From Micrococcus flavus (GTDB taxonomy: Bacteria > Actinomycetota > Actinomycetes > Actinomycetales > Micrococcaceae), in contig NZ_JACHMC010000001.1 of assembly GCF_014204815.1 (NCBI RefSeq), forward strand, positions 1,798,001 through 1,862,000: DNA of 64,000 nucleotides, read 5' to 3'. The translations under genes were made by a program, and so were the position numbers. Below the pieces are notes generated by a model, which saw only the letters and a list, made by a program, of their open reading frames with translations, did not search any database and was not told where the DNA came from. The first letter of the stretch is position 1. Every line of letters starts with the position of its first letter. This document shows, piece by piece, positions 17,579 to 26,848 of this stretch.

Positions 17579-18115
17579 TCAGCCGCGCTCGCGGCGCAGG
17601 CGGCGGCGCTCCCGCTCGGAGAGCCCGCCCCAGATGCCGAACCGCTCGTCGTTGTCCATGGCGTAGTCCAGGCACTCCTGGCGCACCAGGCACGCGGCGC
17701 ACACCCGCTTGGCGTCCCGCGTGGACCCGCCCTTCTCCGGGAAGAAGGCCTCGGGGTCCGTCTGGGCGCACAGGGCGTCCACCTGCCACGCCAGCTCGCC
17801 CTCCACGGGCTCCATCACGACGCCGGGCACCGGCTCCCAGCGCTCGGCCCCCTCGGCGCGGGCGGCCTCGCGGCGCGGGGCCAGCTCGGTGACGGTGGCG
17901 CCCGGGGTGCCGGCGTCGTCGTCGTCGTCGTCCAGGAGGTCATGGGCGGCGAGGAGCGCCGAGGCCCGGTCCTCGAGGGAGCCGGAGGCGTCCCACGCCC
18001 CGGCGGCGGGGTCGGCGGGGTCCAGGAACCAGTCGCTGGGAACGGCGCGGGAGCGGGCGGCGGCCTGGGCGCGCTCCGCGTGGCCGGCGTCCTCGATCCG
18101 CTGCGTGTCCTGCAT
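17579..18115 (-). CDS. whiB2: WhiB-family iron-sulfur transcriptional regulator (WhiB2/WhmD-like)
   Basis: A 178-residue DNA-associated regulator with a [4Fe-4S] cluster held by four cysteines: one in DALCAQTDPEAFF, two in VCAACLVRQEC and the last in that same block, followed by the GIWGGLSERERRRLRR beta-turn and basic tail. The length reflects an acidic N-terminal extension of about 95 residues with a run of six Asp residues encoded by a GTC/GAC trinucleotide tract. The neighbourhood (DUF3499, TIGR03089, LCP, manA) is that of mycobacterial WhiB2, linked to septation. ATG 18115 has an AGGAGAG site eight bases upstream; the GTG nine bases earlier would be too close to that site. Confidence 0.9.
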   Translation of the reverse strand: MQDTQRIEDAGHAERAQAAARSRAVPSDWFLDPADPAAGAWDASGSLEDRASALLAAHDLLDDDDDDAGTPGATVTELAPRREAARAEGAERWEPVPGVVMEPVEGELAWQVDALCAQTDPEAFFPEKGGSTRDAKRVCAACLVRQECLDYAMDNDERFGIWGGLSERERRRLRRERG

Positions 18116-18249
18116 GGTCAGCACTCTCCTGTGGCCCTTGCTCGACGGTCCCGTGGCCCGGGACGGCGCGCGGCGCGGCCCCAGGACTCCGACCAGATTA
18201 CACGGTTGTCATTCGCCCCCCGGCCGGTCGCCGGCGCGGTCCGGGGTGC

Positions 18250-18255
18250 CAGACT
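18250..18255 (+). promoter_or_regulatory. -10 element of the TIGR03089 gene (leaderless)
   Basis: CAGACT, six bases before the ATG at 18262; the first base departs from the TAnnnT consensus. Confidence 0.35.
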
Positions 18256-18261
18256 GAGGCC

Positions 18262-18918
18262 ATGGTCTCCCTCTCCACACCCCGCGCCCAGGGCCCGCTG
18301 GTCACCCGGCTGGCCGCCTCGCCCCGCCCCGCGCTGCGGCAGGATCCCGCACCGGATGCCGGCGGCGGCCACGGCGGCGTGGACCAGCGGATCGAGCTGT
18401 CCGGCGCCGTGGTGGTGAACTGGGCGGCCAAGGCCGCCGGCCTGCTGCTGGACGAGGGCGTGGGCCCCGGGGACGCGGTCCTCGTGGACCTCCCCGACCA
18501 CTGGCTCTCCCGCGCCCTGGCCCTGGGCGTGCTGGTGTCGGGCGCACGGCTGGACCCCGCCTCGGGCGCCCCCTGCCCCGCCGAGGACGCCACGGCGGCC
18601 GCCGTGCTCACGGACCGCCCGGAGGCGTGGCAGGACCCGGCGCTGACGGTCGTGGCGGTGCGCCTGCCGCGCGGGCTCGAGCCGGACTTCGGGGACGGCT
18701 CCGCGGACCCCTCCGTGGTGGACCTCGCCGCGGAGATCCGCGCGCAGCCGGACACCCTGCCCGGGCCCGTGGACCACGTGACGCCGGACGCGGTCCCGGC
18801 CTCCGGTGCCGGCACGGGTGACGGCCGCGGCGAGGGACGCGCGCGGCTGGGCGCCGACGTCGTGCGCGGGACCCTGGAGGAGTGGGACGCGGGGCGCTGC
18901 GCCGTCGTGCCGGCCTGA
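18262..18918 (+). CDS. TIGR03089 family protein
   Basis: A 218-residue soluble protein of the actinobacteria-restricted TIGR03089 family, which resembles the N-terminal part of AMP-binding enzymes but is too short to hold the adenylation site. Recognisable pieces are LVTRLAASPRPAL, RIELSGAVVVNWAAKAAGLL, and VGPGDAVLVDLPDHW. No P-loop (TSGTTG) is present, so it should not adenylate. Function unknown. It lies near the LCP and whiB genes as in other actinobacteria and converges with gtrA. Confidence 0.82.
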   Translation: MVSLSTPRAQGPLVTRLAASPRPALRQDPAPDAGGGHGGVDQRIELSGAVVVNWAAKAAGLLLDEGVGPGDAVLVDLPDHWLSRALALGVLVSGARLDPASGAPCPAEDATAAAVLTDRPEAWQDPALTVVAVRLPRGLEPDFGDGSADPSVVDLAAEIRAQPDTLPGPVDHVTPDAVPASGAGTGDGRGEGRARLGADVVRGTLEEWDAGRCAVVPA

Positions 18919-18937
18919 GACCGGCGCGGGGCCGCGG

Positions 18938-19513
18938 TCAGCGGGCGTCGTCCTCCGGGTGCGGCCGGTGGCGGTGCACCACGCCCGGGGCGTGCTCGGC
19001 GTGGTCGTGCAGCACGGGGATCTGGCCGGTGATCACCGCGATGTCGTTGGCGAAGCCGGGCTCCTCGTCCAGCTCCTCCCGGAACACCCAGAAGCGGTAG
19101 GCGAAGTACCGGAACATGGTGCCGAAGAACAGGCCCACCACGTTGCCGGCGATGAACAGGCCCGTGGGGTCCGTGATCCCCATGAGGTACTGGGCGATGA
19201 AGACGCAGCCGGCCTGGATGCCCAGGCCGATCGCGTTCATGAGGAGGAACATCACGAGCTCGCGCACCTTGTTGGTGGAGCGCTTGTCCCGGAAGGTCCA
19301 GTAGCGGTTGGCCACCCAGCTGAACATCGTGGCCACCACGCCGGCCACGATCTTGGCCTTGACGTTCGAGCCCTCGAGCGGGCCGGTCATCATCCACCAG
19401 AAGACGAGCGAGTCGATCACGAACGCGGCGGCACCCACCGTGCCGAACTTGGCGACCTCGCGCCACAGCATGGAGACGACACCGGTGGCGCGGCGCCAGA
19501 GATCGGACGGCAT
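18938..19513 (-). CDS. GtrA family membrane protein
   Basis: A 191-residue protein with four predicted membrane helices, of the GtrA family thought to carry polyprenyl-phosphate sugars across the membrane for envelope glycosylation. The N-terminal KFGTVGAAAFVIDSLVFW helix and the VANRYWTFR and YRFWVFR motifs at the ends of helices are typical. The C-terminus is His-rich (AEHAPGVVHRHRPHPEDDAR). The ATG at 19513 is the first with good family alignment; an upstream in-frame start at 19606 would add unrelated residues. It is divergent from purK. Confidence 0.87.
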   Translation of the reverse strand: MPSDLWRRATGVVSMLWREVAKFGTVGAAAFVIDSLVFWWMMTGPLEGSNVKAKIVAGVVATMFSWVANRYWTFRDKRSTNKVRELVMFLLMNAIGLGIQAGCVFIAQYLMGITDPTGLFIAGNVVGLFFGTMFRYFAYRFWVFREELDEEPGFANDIAVITGQIPVLHDHAEHAPGVVHRHRPHPEDDAR

Positions 19514-19662
19514 GGGGCGGGACACCTCGGTTCGGACGACGGGGTCCGTGCGGCGGTCGGCCGCCGGACGGCTGGGGAACACTGTAGTGCCGGGCGGGGC
19601 CGGCACCGGCCCCGCGGAGACGGCACGGCGGCGATCCTGACGGAGTTCCCAGCCTGCGCCAC

Positions 19663-19668
19663 TAGCCT
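19663..19668 (+). promoter_or_regulatory. -10 element of purK (leaderless)
   Basis: TAGCCT, six bases before the GTG start of purK. Confidence 0.5.
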
Positions 19669-19674
19669 GGTGCC

Positions 19675-20886
19675 GTGACTTCCCCTCGACTCGGTGTGAT
19701 CGGCGGTGGCCAGCTGGCCCGGATGATGGCGGGCCCGGCCGCGGAGCTGGGCGTGCCCTTCCGCGTGCTCGCGGAGGCCCCGGACGCCTCCGCGGCCCAG
19801 GTGGCCCCCCACGTGGTGGGCGACCACGCCTCCCTGGACGACCTGCGCGCCTTCGCGGCCACGGTGGACGTGGTGACGTTCGACCACGAGCACGTGCCCA
19901 CGGAGCACCTGCGGACGCTCGAGGCGGAGGGCGTGGCCGTGCGCCCCGGCCCCGACGCCCTGCAGTTCGCGCAGGACAAGCTCCTGATGCGGGAGGCCGT
20001 GGAGCGCCTGGGCCTGCCGAACCCGGCCTGGGCGCCGGTGAGCACGCTGGACGAGGTGGTGGCCTTCGGCGACCGGCACGGCTGGCCCATGGTCCTGAAG
20101 ACCGCCCGCGGCGGCTACGACGGCAAGGGCGTGCTCGTGGTGGACTCCGCCGAGGACGCCCGCGCCGGCGCCGAGGAGGGCACCCTCGCCACGTGGCTGG
20201 GCGCGGGCATCGCGCCGCTGCTGGCCGAGGCCATGGTGCCGTTCTCCCGCGAGCTCTCCGCGCAGGTGGCCCGCACGCCCTCCGGCCGGATCGCCGCCTA
20301 CCCCGTGGTCGAGTCGGTGCAGACGGACGGGGTGTGCGACGTCGTCACCGCGCCCGCCCCGGACCTGGACCCCGCCGTGGCGGAGGCCGCGTCCGCGGCG
20401 GCCGCCCGGATCGCCGAGGAGCTCGGCGTGGTGGGCATGCTCGCCGTCGAGCTGTTCGAGACCCCAGGCGTGGGCCCGGGCTTCCAGGTCAACGAACTGG
20501 CCATGCGCCCGCACAACTCCGGCCACTGGTCCATGGACGGCGCCGTGACCGGCCAGTTCGAGCAGCACGTGCGCGCCGTGCTGGACCTGCCGCTCGGAGA
20601 CACCTCGCCCCACGGCCGCGGCACCGTCATGAAGAACATCCTGGGCGGGGCCCGCGAGGATCTGCATTCCGGCTACGCCGACGCCATGGCCGCCCATCCC
20701 CGGGCCAAGGTCCACACCTACGGCAAGGACGTGCGCCCCGGCCGCAAGGTGGGCCACGTGAACGTGGTGGCCGAGGCCGGGCTCGGCCTGGCCGACGCCG
20801 CCCTCGCCGCCGACTCTGCCGCCGCCGTCCTGCGCGACGGCACCGCGCCCCGTCCCCTCGACCCCGCCCCGGAGGCCCGCCCGTGA
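19675..20886 (+). CDS. purK: 5-(carboxyamino)imidazole ribonucleotide synthase
   Basis: ATP-grasp enzyme of purine synthesis that carboxylates AIR with bicarbonate to N5-CAIR. The 403-residue protein begins with the glycine loop [13 protein letters not shown], has the ATP-grasp [12 protein letters not shown] near residue 140, and the metal-binding block [23 protein letters not shown] near residue 260-285. The GTG start is fixed by TAGCCT six bases upstream. Its stop overlaps the purE start (GTGA), so the two consecutive steps are translationally coupled. Confidence 0.96.
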   Translation: MTSPRLGVIGGGQLARMMAGPAAELGVPFRVLAEAPDASAAQVAPHVVGDHASLDDLRAFAATVDVVTFDHEHVPTEHLRTLEAEGVAVRPGPDALQFAQDKLLMREAVERLGLPNPAWAPVSTLDEVVAFGDRHGWPMVLKTARGGYDGKGVLVVDSAEDARAGAEEGTLATWLGAGIAPLLAEAMVPFSRELSAQVARTPSGRIAAYPVVESVQTDGVCDVVTAPAPDLDPAVAEAASAAAARIAEELGVVGMLAVELFETPGVGPGFQVNELAMRPHNSGHWSMDGAVTGQFEQHVRAVLDLPLGDTSPHGRGTVMKNILGGAREDLHSGYADAMAAHPRAKVHTYGKDVRPGRKVGHVNVVAEAGLGLADAALAADSAAAVLRDGTAPRPLDPAPEARP

Positions 20887-21440
20887 CCGCACCCGACGCC
20901 CCCTTCACCCAGCCCCTCCAGGACGCGGCGCCCGTGGTCTCCGTGGTGATGGGCTCCGACTCCGACTGGCCCGTGATGCGCCAGGCGGCCGAGGCCCTGC
21001 GCTCCCTCGACGTGCCCGTGGAGGTCGGCGTCGTCTCGGCGCACCGCATGCCGCATGAGATGACCGCGTTCGGCGCGTCCGCGCACGAGCGCGGGATCCG
21101 CGTGATCGTGGCCGGCGCCGGCGGCGCGGCGCACCTGCCCGGCATGCTCGCCGCCGTCACCCCGCTGCCGGTGATCGGCGTGCCCGTGAAGCTGAAGTCC
21201 CTGGACGGGCTGGACTCCCTGCTGTCCATCGTGCAGATGCCCTCCGGCGTGCCGGTGGCCACCGTCTCCGTGGACGGCGCCACGAACGCCGGCCTGCTGG
21301 CCGCGCGCATCCTCGCCGCGGGCGACTCGGACGAGGCCGCCCGGCTCCGCGACGCCCTCACGGCCCACGCCGCGGACCTCAACGCGCAGGCCCAGGCGAA
21401 GGGGGCCCGACTCCGGGACCGGCTGACCGCCGAGGCCTGA
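20883..21440 (+). CDS. purE: N5-carboxyaminoimidazole ribonucleotide mutase
   Basis: A 185-residue class I PurE that converts N5-CAIR to CAIR. It shows the substrate loop [12 protein letters not shown] near residue 20, [26 protein letters not shown] and PVIGVPVK, all in the usual order. The GTG start overlaps the purK stop by four bases. Only four bases separate its stop from the LCP gene start, so all three may share a transcript. Confidence 0.96.
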   Translation: MTAPDAPFTQPLQDAAPVVSVVMGSDSDWPVMRQAAEALRSLDVPVEVGVVSAHRMPHEMTAFGASAHERGIRVIVAGAGGAAHLPGMLAAVTPLPVIGVPVKLKSLDGLDSLLSIVQMPSGVPVATVSVDGATNAGLLAARILAAGDSDEAARLRDALTAHAADLNAQAQAKGARLRDRLTAEA

Positions 21441-21444
21441 GACC

Positions 21445-23067
21445 GTGCCCTCCTCCCCCCTGCACCTGCACAGCACCGCGGACCCGCTGCGGGACCCGCG
21501 GGCGGCCTCCCCCGCCGAGCGCCGCCGCCGCGCCGGCATCCTCTTGCTGCTCACCGCCCTCGTGCCCGGCGGCGCCCAGGCGGTCGCCGGCAGCCGCCGG
21601 CTCGGGCGCGCCGCGCTGCGGGTCACCCTGACGGTGTGGGCCGTGCTGGCCGCGGCGCTGGCCCTGTACCTCGCCTCCCGCGCCACGCTCCTCTCCCTGC
21701 TGGCGAACGACGTCGTCCTGATCGGCCTCGGCGCCGCCCTCGTGGCGCTGGGCCTGGGCTGGGCATGGCTGTGGCTGGACACCTTCCGGCTCATCCAGGC
21801 GCGCCTGCTGGCGCCCCGGGCGCGCGCGGCGACGGCCGCCGCCACCGCCGCGGCCGTGCTGGTCACGAGCGGCGGACTGCTCTACGGCGGCTGGGCCTCC
21901 CAGGCCGGCCGCGGGGCGCTGGGCAGCGTGTTCGGGGACGGCCCGGCCCTCGCGGCCGCGGACGGCCGGTACAACGTGCTCGTCATGGGCGGGGACGCCG
22001 GCGAGGGCCGCACCGGCCTGCGCCCGGACTCCATGCACGTGGTCTCCCTGGACGCAGACACCGGCGCCGCGGCCATGTTCTCCCTGCCCCGGAACCTGCA
22101 GAACGCCCCGTTCTCCGAGGGCTCCCCCCTGTGGCAGGCGTACCCCACCGGCTACGACTGCGGGGACGCGTGCATCCTCAACTCCCTCTACACGGACGTC
22201 GAGGAGAAGCACCCGGACCTGTACCCGGACGCGGAGCATCCGGGCGCGGAGGCCATGATGGACGCCGCCGGCGGGATCCTGGGGATCGAGGTGCACGGCT
22301 ACGCCATGATGGACATGGCCGGGTTCGCCCAGCTGATCGACGCGATGGGCGGGGTGGAGGTGGTCTCCGGCGGCTACGTCACCCACCGCGGCCAGCGCCC
22401 CGACGGCGAGTGGGGGGACATCTGGTGGGCTCCCGGCACCCACCGGTTCGACGGCGAGGACGCCCTCGCGTTCGCCCGCTCCCGCAAGTTCGCCACGGAC
22501 TACGCCCGCATCCGTCGCCAGCAGTGCATGCAGGCGGCGATGCTCGAGCAGTTCACCCCGGCCACCGTGCTCACCCGCTTCCAGGGCATCCTCGACGCCG
22601 GCCAGCAGATCGTCACCACGAACCTCCCCCAGCGTCAGCTGGGCACCTTCGTGGACCTGGCGGAGGGGTCCCGGAGGTACGAGATGCCCCGCCTGACGAT
22701 CGGCGCCCCCGACTTCGGCACCGCGGCGGACCACTTCACCGCGGACCCGGACTACGACCTCGTGCACCGGCGCGTGGCCGAGATGCTCGACGCCGAGCCC
22801 GAGGCGCGCGCCCGGGCGGGGGCCGCCCGGACCACCCCGACGACGACGGCCGCCGGGGCGGTCCCCGTGCTCACCGTGCTCGCCGCCCCGGCCGCCGGGC
22901 GGCAGGACGGCGTGGACGTGGACGACCCGGACACGTGGCCCGACGCCCCCTCCCATGCGGACGGCAGCCCGTACTCGGCCGAGGAGCTGATGGCGCTGCA
23001 GGACGCCGGGTACGAGGCGGAGCTCGTGCGGATCGCCTCCACGAACGACCTGTGCGCCCCCGCCTGA
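21445..23067 (+). CDS. LytR-CpsA-Psr (LCP) family cell-wall glycopolymer ligase
   Basis: A 540-residue membrane enzyme expected to transfer polyprenyl-linked glycopolymers (teichuronic or arabinogalactan-like) onto peptidoglycan. Three to four N-terminal helices lie within residues 25-155, more than the single helix of many LCP proteins. The extracellular LCP domain starts near residue 170 (NVLVMGGDAGEGRTGLRPDS) with VVSLDADTG, MFSLPRNLQ, and the Arg-rich ALAFARSRKFATDYARIRRQ catalytic block near residue 345. A Pro/Thr/Ala-rich tail ends the protein. The GTG start at 21445 is four bases after purE. Confidence 0.9.
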   Translation: MPSSPLHLHSTADPLRDPRAASPAERRRRAGILLLLTALVPGGAQAVAGSRRLGRAALRVTLTVWAVLAAALALYLASRATLLSLLANDVVLIGLGAALVALGLGWAWLWLDTFRLIQARLLAPRARAATAAATAAAVLVTSGGLLYGGWASQAGRGALGSVFGDGPALAAADGRYNVLVMGGDAGEGRTGLRPDSMHVVSLDADTGAAAMFSLPRNLQNAPFSEGSPLWQAYPTGYDCGDACILNSLYTDVEEKHPDLYPDAEHPGAEAMMDAAGGILGIEVHGYAMMDMAGFAQLIDAMGGVEVVSGGYVTHRGQRPDGEWGDIWWAPGTHRFDGEDALAFARSRKFATDYARIRRQQCMQAAMLEQFTPATVLTRFQGILDAGQQIVTTNLPQRQLGTFVDLAEGSRRYEMPRLTIGAPDFGTAADHFTADPDYDLVHRRVAEMLDAEPEARARAGAARTTPTTTAAGAVPVLTVLAAPAAGRQDGVDVDDPDTWPDAPSHADGSPYSAEELMALQDAGYEAELVRIASTNDLCAPA

Positions 23068-23093
23068 CCAGTGGCCCACCGGCCGGTCTGGCC

Positions 23094-23099
23094 TACCCT
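23094..23099 (+). promoter_or_regulatory. -10 element of manA (leaderless)
   Basis: TACCCT, six bases before the ATG at 23106. Confidence 0.5.
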
Positions 23100-23105
23100 G
23101 GGGGC

Positions 23106-24380
23106 ATGCATGTGCTCGACGCGGCCGTCCGCGACTACGCCTGGGGATCCCCCACGCTCCTGCCCCGGCTCGAGGGCCGGGAGCCCACCGGCGCCCCGGA
23201 GGCGGAGAAGTGGCTCGGGGCCCATCCGGGGGCGCCGAGCGCCGTCGTCGGGGAGGACGGGAGCCGGCGCGGCCTGGACGAGGTGATCGCCGCGGACCCG
23301 GAGGGCACGCTCGGGGCCGCCCGGCGCTTCGGCCGGCTGCCCTACCTGATGAAGCTGCTGGCGGCCGCCCAGCCGCTGTCCATCCAGGCCCACCCCACCC
23401 TGGGCCGGGCCCGCGAGGGGTTCGCGCAGGAGGAGGCGGCGGGCGTGCCCGCGGACGCCCCCCACCGCAACTACAAGGACGACAACCACAAGCCGGAGAT
23501 GATCGTGGCCCTCACGCCGTTCTCCGCGCTGTGCGGGTTCCGTCGGCCGGAGGAGGCCACCGCGACCTTCGAGCGCGTGGCCCTCGCCCTGACCGAGTGG
23601 GCGGACGGGGACTCCACGCAGGTGGCCGTGGCCGCGCGCCGCATGGCCGTGCTCCTCGCGGACGAGGACGTGGAGGGCGCCTTCACCGACATCCTCGACC
23701 CCGCCTCCGTGTGGACCGCCGAGGGCGGCGTCGACCAGCTCGTGGAGGCCCTGCGCGGCATGCCGGACCTGATCCGGCAGGACGAGGCGCTCGAGACCGC
23801 CCTCCAGGTGGCCGAGCACTTCCCCGGGGACCCGGGCGTGGTGGTCACCCTCCTGCTCAACCGCGTGGACCTGCAGCCGGGCCAGGCCGTCCACCTGCCG
23901 GCCGGCAACGTGCACGCCTATCTGCGCGGCCTCGGCGTGGAGGTCATGGCCGCCTCGGACAACGTGCTCCGGGGCGGCCTCACGGACAAGCACGTGGACC
24001 TGGCGGAGCTGCGGGCCGTGGTGGAGTTCGAGCCGATGCCCGTGCCCTACACGGATCCCGAGGCGGACGGCGACGGCGTCACGCGCTACCGTCCGCCGTT
24101 CGACGAGTTCGAGCTCACGCGCCTGAGCGCCGACGCCGGTCGGCTCGCCCCGACCGGGGACGCGCCGGGCGCCGGGGTGCGCGCCCACGTCGCCGGGCCG
24201 GCGATCGCCGTGGCCACCGAGGGCACGGCCGTCCTGCGCTGCGGGGACGAGGCCGTCCGTCTCACCCCCGGCCAGTCCGTGTTCGTCCCGGCCGCGCAGA
24301 CCGCCGACGCCCCTCTCGCGCTGACCGCCGAGGGGCACGGCCGCGCCACCGTGTTCGTGGCCGCCCTGCCCTCGTCCTGA
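23106..24380 (+). CDS. manA: Mannose-6-phosphate isomerase, class I
   Basis: Zinc-dependent cupin isomerase interconverting fructose-6-phosphate and mannose-6-phosphate, the entry to GDP-mannose. The 424-residue protein has YAWGSPTLLP at the N-terminus, the zinc ligands in IQAHPTLGRA and KPEMIVALTPFSALCGFR, and the signature VHLPAGNVHAYLRGLGVEVM with SDNVLRGGLT. The first of two closely spaced ATGs is in frame and is preceded by TACCCT at six bases. It converges with glpX at a strong hairpin. The product can feed the guanylyltransferase at 58.3 kb and the protein mannosyltransferase at 9.1 kb. Confidence 0.95.
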   Translation: MHVLDAAVRDYAWGSPTLLPRLEGREPTGAPEAEKWLGAHPGAPSAVVGEDGSRRGLDEVIAADPEGTLGAARRFGRLPYLMKLLAAAQPLSIQAHPTLGRAREGFAQEEAAGVPADAPHRNYKDDNHKPEMIVALTPFSALCGFRRPEEATATFERVALALTEWADGDSTQVAVAARRMAVLLADEDVEGAFTDILDPASVWTAEGGVDQLVEALRGMPDLIRQDEALETALQVAEHFPGDPGVVVTLLLNRVDLQPGQAVHLPAGNVHAYLRGLGVEVMAASDNVLRGGLTDKHVDLAELRAVVEFEPMPVPYTDPEADGDGVTRYRPPFDEFELTRLSADAGRLAPTGDAPGAGVRAHVAGPAIAVATEGTAVLRCGDEAVRLTPGQSVFVPAAQTADAPLALTAEGHGRATVFVAALPSS

Positions 24381-24389
24381 CGGCCGAGG

Positions 24390-24411
24390 GCCGGGCCCCT
24401 GCGGGCCCGGC
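24390..24411. terminator. Bidirectional terminator between manA and glpX
   Basis: Perfect 9-bp stem (24390-24398 with 24403-24411) and a four-base loop between the convergent stops of manA and glpX. Confidence 0.6.
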
Positions 24412-24422
24412 TCAGCGGGACG

Positions 24423-25439
24423 TCACCCGCGGCCGTCGAGCCACTTGGCCCACTTCTGCACGTCGTGCTCGGCGTCCACGGTGCGCACGGTGCCGGACTT
24501 GGAGCGCATCACGATGGACTGGGTGTGCACCCGGCCGTGCTGGAAGCGGACGCCGCGCAGCAGGTCGCCGTCGGTGATGCCGGTGGCGGCGAAGTAGCAG
24601 TGGTCCGAGGAGACCAGGTCGTCCGTGGTGAGCACCGCGTCCAGGTCCAGGCCGGCGTCGATCGCCTTCTGCCGCTCGTCGTCGTCGACCGGGGCGAGAC
24701 GTCCCTGGATGACGCCGCCGGTGGCCTTGATGGCGCACGCGGTGACGATGCCCTCCGGGGTGCCGCCGATGCCCATCATCATGTCCACGCCGGTGTCGGG
24801 GCGGGCGGCCGCGATCGCGCCGGCGACGTCCCCGTCGAGGATGAACTTCACGCGGGCGCCGGCCTCGCGGATCTGGCGGACCAGGTCCTCGTGGCGGGGG
24901 CGGTCCAGCACGCACACGGTGACCTGGGAGACGGGCTTGTCCAGCGCCTTGGCCACGAGGGTGACGTTCTGCTTCACGGGCAGGCGCATGTCGACGAAGT
25001 CCGCGGCCTCGGGGCCCACCACGAGCTTGTCCATGTAGAACACGGCCGAGGGGTCGAACATGGTGCCGCGCTCGGCCACCGCGAAGACGGACAGGGCGTT
25101 GTTGTAGCCCATGGCGGTCAGGCGGGTGCCGTCGATCGGGTCCACGGCCACGTCCACGGGGGCACCCGTGCCGTCGCCCACGGACTCGCCGTTGAACAGC
25201 ATGGGGGCCTCGTCCTTCTCGCCCTCGCCGATCACCACGGTGCCGTCCATGGAGACGGTGTCCATGAAGGCGCGCATCGCGTCCACCGCGGCCCCGTCCG
25301 CCCGGTTCTTGTCCCCGACGCCCACCCAGGGGCTCGCGGCGATCGCCGCCGCCTCCGTCACCCGCACCAGCTCCATGGCGAGGTTGCGGTCCGGGACGTG
25401 GTTCTCGTAGCCGGTCTTCTCCGAGGACGCGCTGGTCAT
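24423..25439 (-). CDS. glpX: Class II fructose-1,6-bisphosphatase
   Basis: A 338-residue GlpX-type gluconeogenic phosphatase that hydrolyses fructose-1,6-bisphosphate. Metal and phosphate motifs are visible: [41 protein letters not shown] and [10 protein letters not shown]. This class is the usual sole FBPase of actinobacteria. The ATG has a GGAGAG ribosome-binding site. It is divergent from the DUF4245-carbonic anhydrase pair and near fumC, the same neighbourhood as in mycobacteria. Confidence 0.96.
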   Translation of the reverse strand: MTSASSEKTGYENHVPDRNLAMELVRVTEAAAIAASPWVGVGDKNRADGAAVDAMRAFMDTVSMDGTVVIGEGEKDEAPMLFNGESVGDGTGAPVDVAVDPIDGTRLTAMGYNNALSVFAVAERGTMFDPSAVFYMDKLVVGPEAADFVDMRLPVKQNVTLVAKALDKPVSQVTVCVLDRPRHEDLVRQIREAGARVKFILDGDVAGAIAAARPDTGVDMMMGIGGTPEGIVTACAIKATGGVIQGRLAPVDDDERQKAIDAGLDLDAVLTTDDLVSSDHCYFAATGITDGDLLRGVRFQHGRVHTQSIVMRSKSGTVRTVDAEHDVQKWAKWLDGRG

Positions 25440-25549
25440 CCTGCTCTCCGATCCTTGAGCTCGATGCGCCGCGCACGGCGGACGCCGGGGCCACTCTGCC
25501 CCGGGCCCATCCTATGGGGGCGTGCCGGACGGTGGCAGAATGCCCTCTG

Positions 25550-26134
25550 ATGAGCTCCCCCGCCCCCACCGACGCCCCCGCCCCGCGGCCGGTCCTGACC
25601 GTCAAGCAGGCCCAGCGGGCCCGCGCACCCTGGATCGCCATGGTGCTGTCCACCCTGATGGTGCTCGGGATCGCCGCGGCCGTGCTGCTGATGAACCAGT
25701 CCCCGGCCACCCCGCCGCGCGCGGACCGCGTGGACGTGGCGGCCGCGGCGGCCACCGTGCCGCAGGAGGAGGGGGACCTGCCCGCGCTCGCGCCGCAGGT
25801 GCCCGAGGGCTGGACCTCCAACTACGCCCGGCTGACCCGCCTGGACGGCCTGCCCACGTGGGAGGTCGGCTGGGTGGTCACCGAGACCGTGTTCGCGGGC
25901 CTGCGCCAGTCGGCCGAGGCGGACCGCACGTGGACCACGCTGCGCGTGGGCACCGCGCCCGCCGTGGGCACCGTGGAGACAGACGGGATCACGTGGGAGC
26001 ACTTCACCCCCCAGGGCACGGACGAGCAGCACCTGGTCGCACGGACGGAGGGCGGCACCGTGGTGCTGACCACCACCGGCGACCGCGCGGTGCTCGAGGA
26101 CCTGGCCCGCGCCGTCGCGAAGGAGATCCGATGA
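25550..26134 (+). CDS. DUF4245 domain protein
   Basis: A 194-residue protein with one N-terminal membrane anchor (about residues 28-50) and an extracytoplasmic domain of the actinobacterial DUF4245 family. Conserved features are PEGWTSNYARL, WEVGWVVTETVFAGLRQS and TWEHFT. Function unknown. The ATG at 25550 follows an AGAAT-like -10 by eight bases; an in-frame start 36 bases upstream was not used. Its stop overlaps the start of the carbonic anhydrase gene (ATGA). Confidence 0.85.
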   Translation: MSSPAPTDAPAPRPVLTVKQAQRARAPWIAMVLSTLMVLGIAAAVLLMNQSPATPPRADRVDVAAAAATVPQEEGDLPALAPQVPEGWTSNYARLTRLDGLPTWEVGWVVTETVFAGLRQSAEADRTWTTLRVGTAPAVGTVETDGITWEHFTPQGTDEQHLVARTEGGTVVLTTTGDRAVLEDLARAVAKEIR

Positions 26135-26805
26135 CCGCCGCACCCGACCAGAGCCCCGACGGCGCCGCCATGGCGCAGGACGAGGCGCCGCGCCGCCCCA
26201 CCCCTGCGGAGGCGTGGGAGATCCTCTCGGCCGGCAACCGCCGGTTCGTGGCCGGGGACCCCGGCCACCCCAACCAGGACGCCGAGCGCCGCCACGGCCT
26301 GACCGCGGGCCAGGAGCCGATCGCCGTGATCTTCGGGTGCTCCGACTCCCGCCTGGCCGCGGAGATCATCTTCGACGTGGGCCTGGGGGACGTGTTCGTG
26401 ATCCGCACCGCCGGCCAGGTGATCGACGACGCCGTGCTCGGCACCCTCGAGTACGCCGTGGACGTCCTGGACATCCCGCTCGTGGTGGTGCTCGGCCACG
26501 ACTCGTGCGGCGCGGTGACCGCCGCCGTGGAGTCCTACATCTCCGGCTCCATGCCGCCCGGGTTCATCCGCTCGCTGGTGGAGCGCATCACCCCGTCCGT
26601 GCTGGCCGGACGCCGTCGCGGCGTGGAGGACATCGACGACTTCGTGGCCGAGCACGTGGACCAGACCTGCGACCGCCTCGTGGACACGTCCCAGTCCCTG
26701 GCGCGGGCCGTGGAGCAGGGACGCACCGCCGTCGTCGGGCTGACCTACTCGCTGCACGAGGGCACCGCCCAGCCCGGTCGCGTGGTCGGAGACCTCACGA
26801 TCTGA
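26131..26805 (+). CDS. Beta-class carbonic anhydrase
   Basis: A 224-residue zinc enzyme interconverting CO2 and bicarbonate. The zinc ligands are visible: [11 protein letters not shown] (Cys plus the Asp-Arg dyad, about residue 70) and [11 protein letters not shown] (His and Cys, about residues 126-130). The [19 protein letters not shown] block between them is typical. It is translationally coupled to DUF4245 by an ATGA overlap. Bicarbonate supply could serve PurK, fatty acid or anaplerotic carboxylation. Confidence 0.94.
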   Translation: MTAAPDQSPDGAAMAQDEAPRRPTPAEAWEILSAGNRRFVAGDPGHPNQDAERRHGLTAGQEPIAVIFGCSDSRLAAEIIFDVGLGDVFVIRTAGQVIDDAVLGTLEYAVDVLDIPLVVVLGHDSCGAVTAAVESYISGSMPPGFIRSLVERITPSVLAGRRRGVEDIDDFVAEHVDQTCDRLVDTSQSLARAVEQGRTAVVGLTYSLHEGTAQPGRVVGDLTI

Positions 26806-26835
26806 CAGACGGGGCGCGGGCGTGGGGCCGTTCAC

Positions 26836-26841
26836 TAGGAT
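26836..26841 (+). promoter_or_regulatory. -10 element of fumC (leaderless)
   Basis: TAGGAT, seven bases before the ATG at 26849. The hexamer itself contains a partial in-frame upstream ATG at 26840, which is therefore rejected as a start. Confidence 0.5.
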
Positions 26842-26848
26842 GAGCCGC

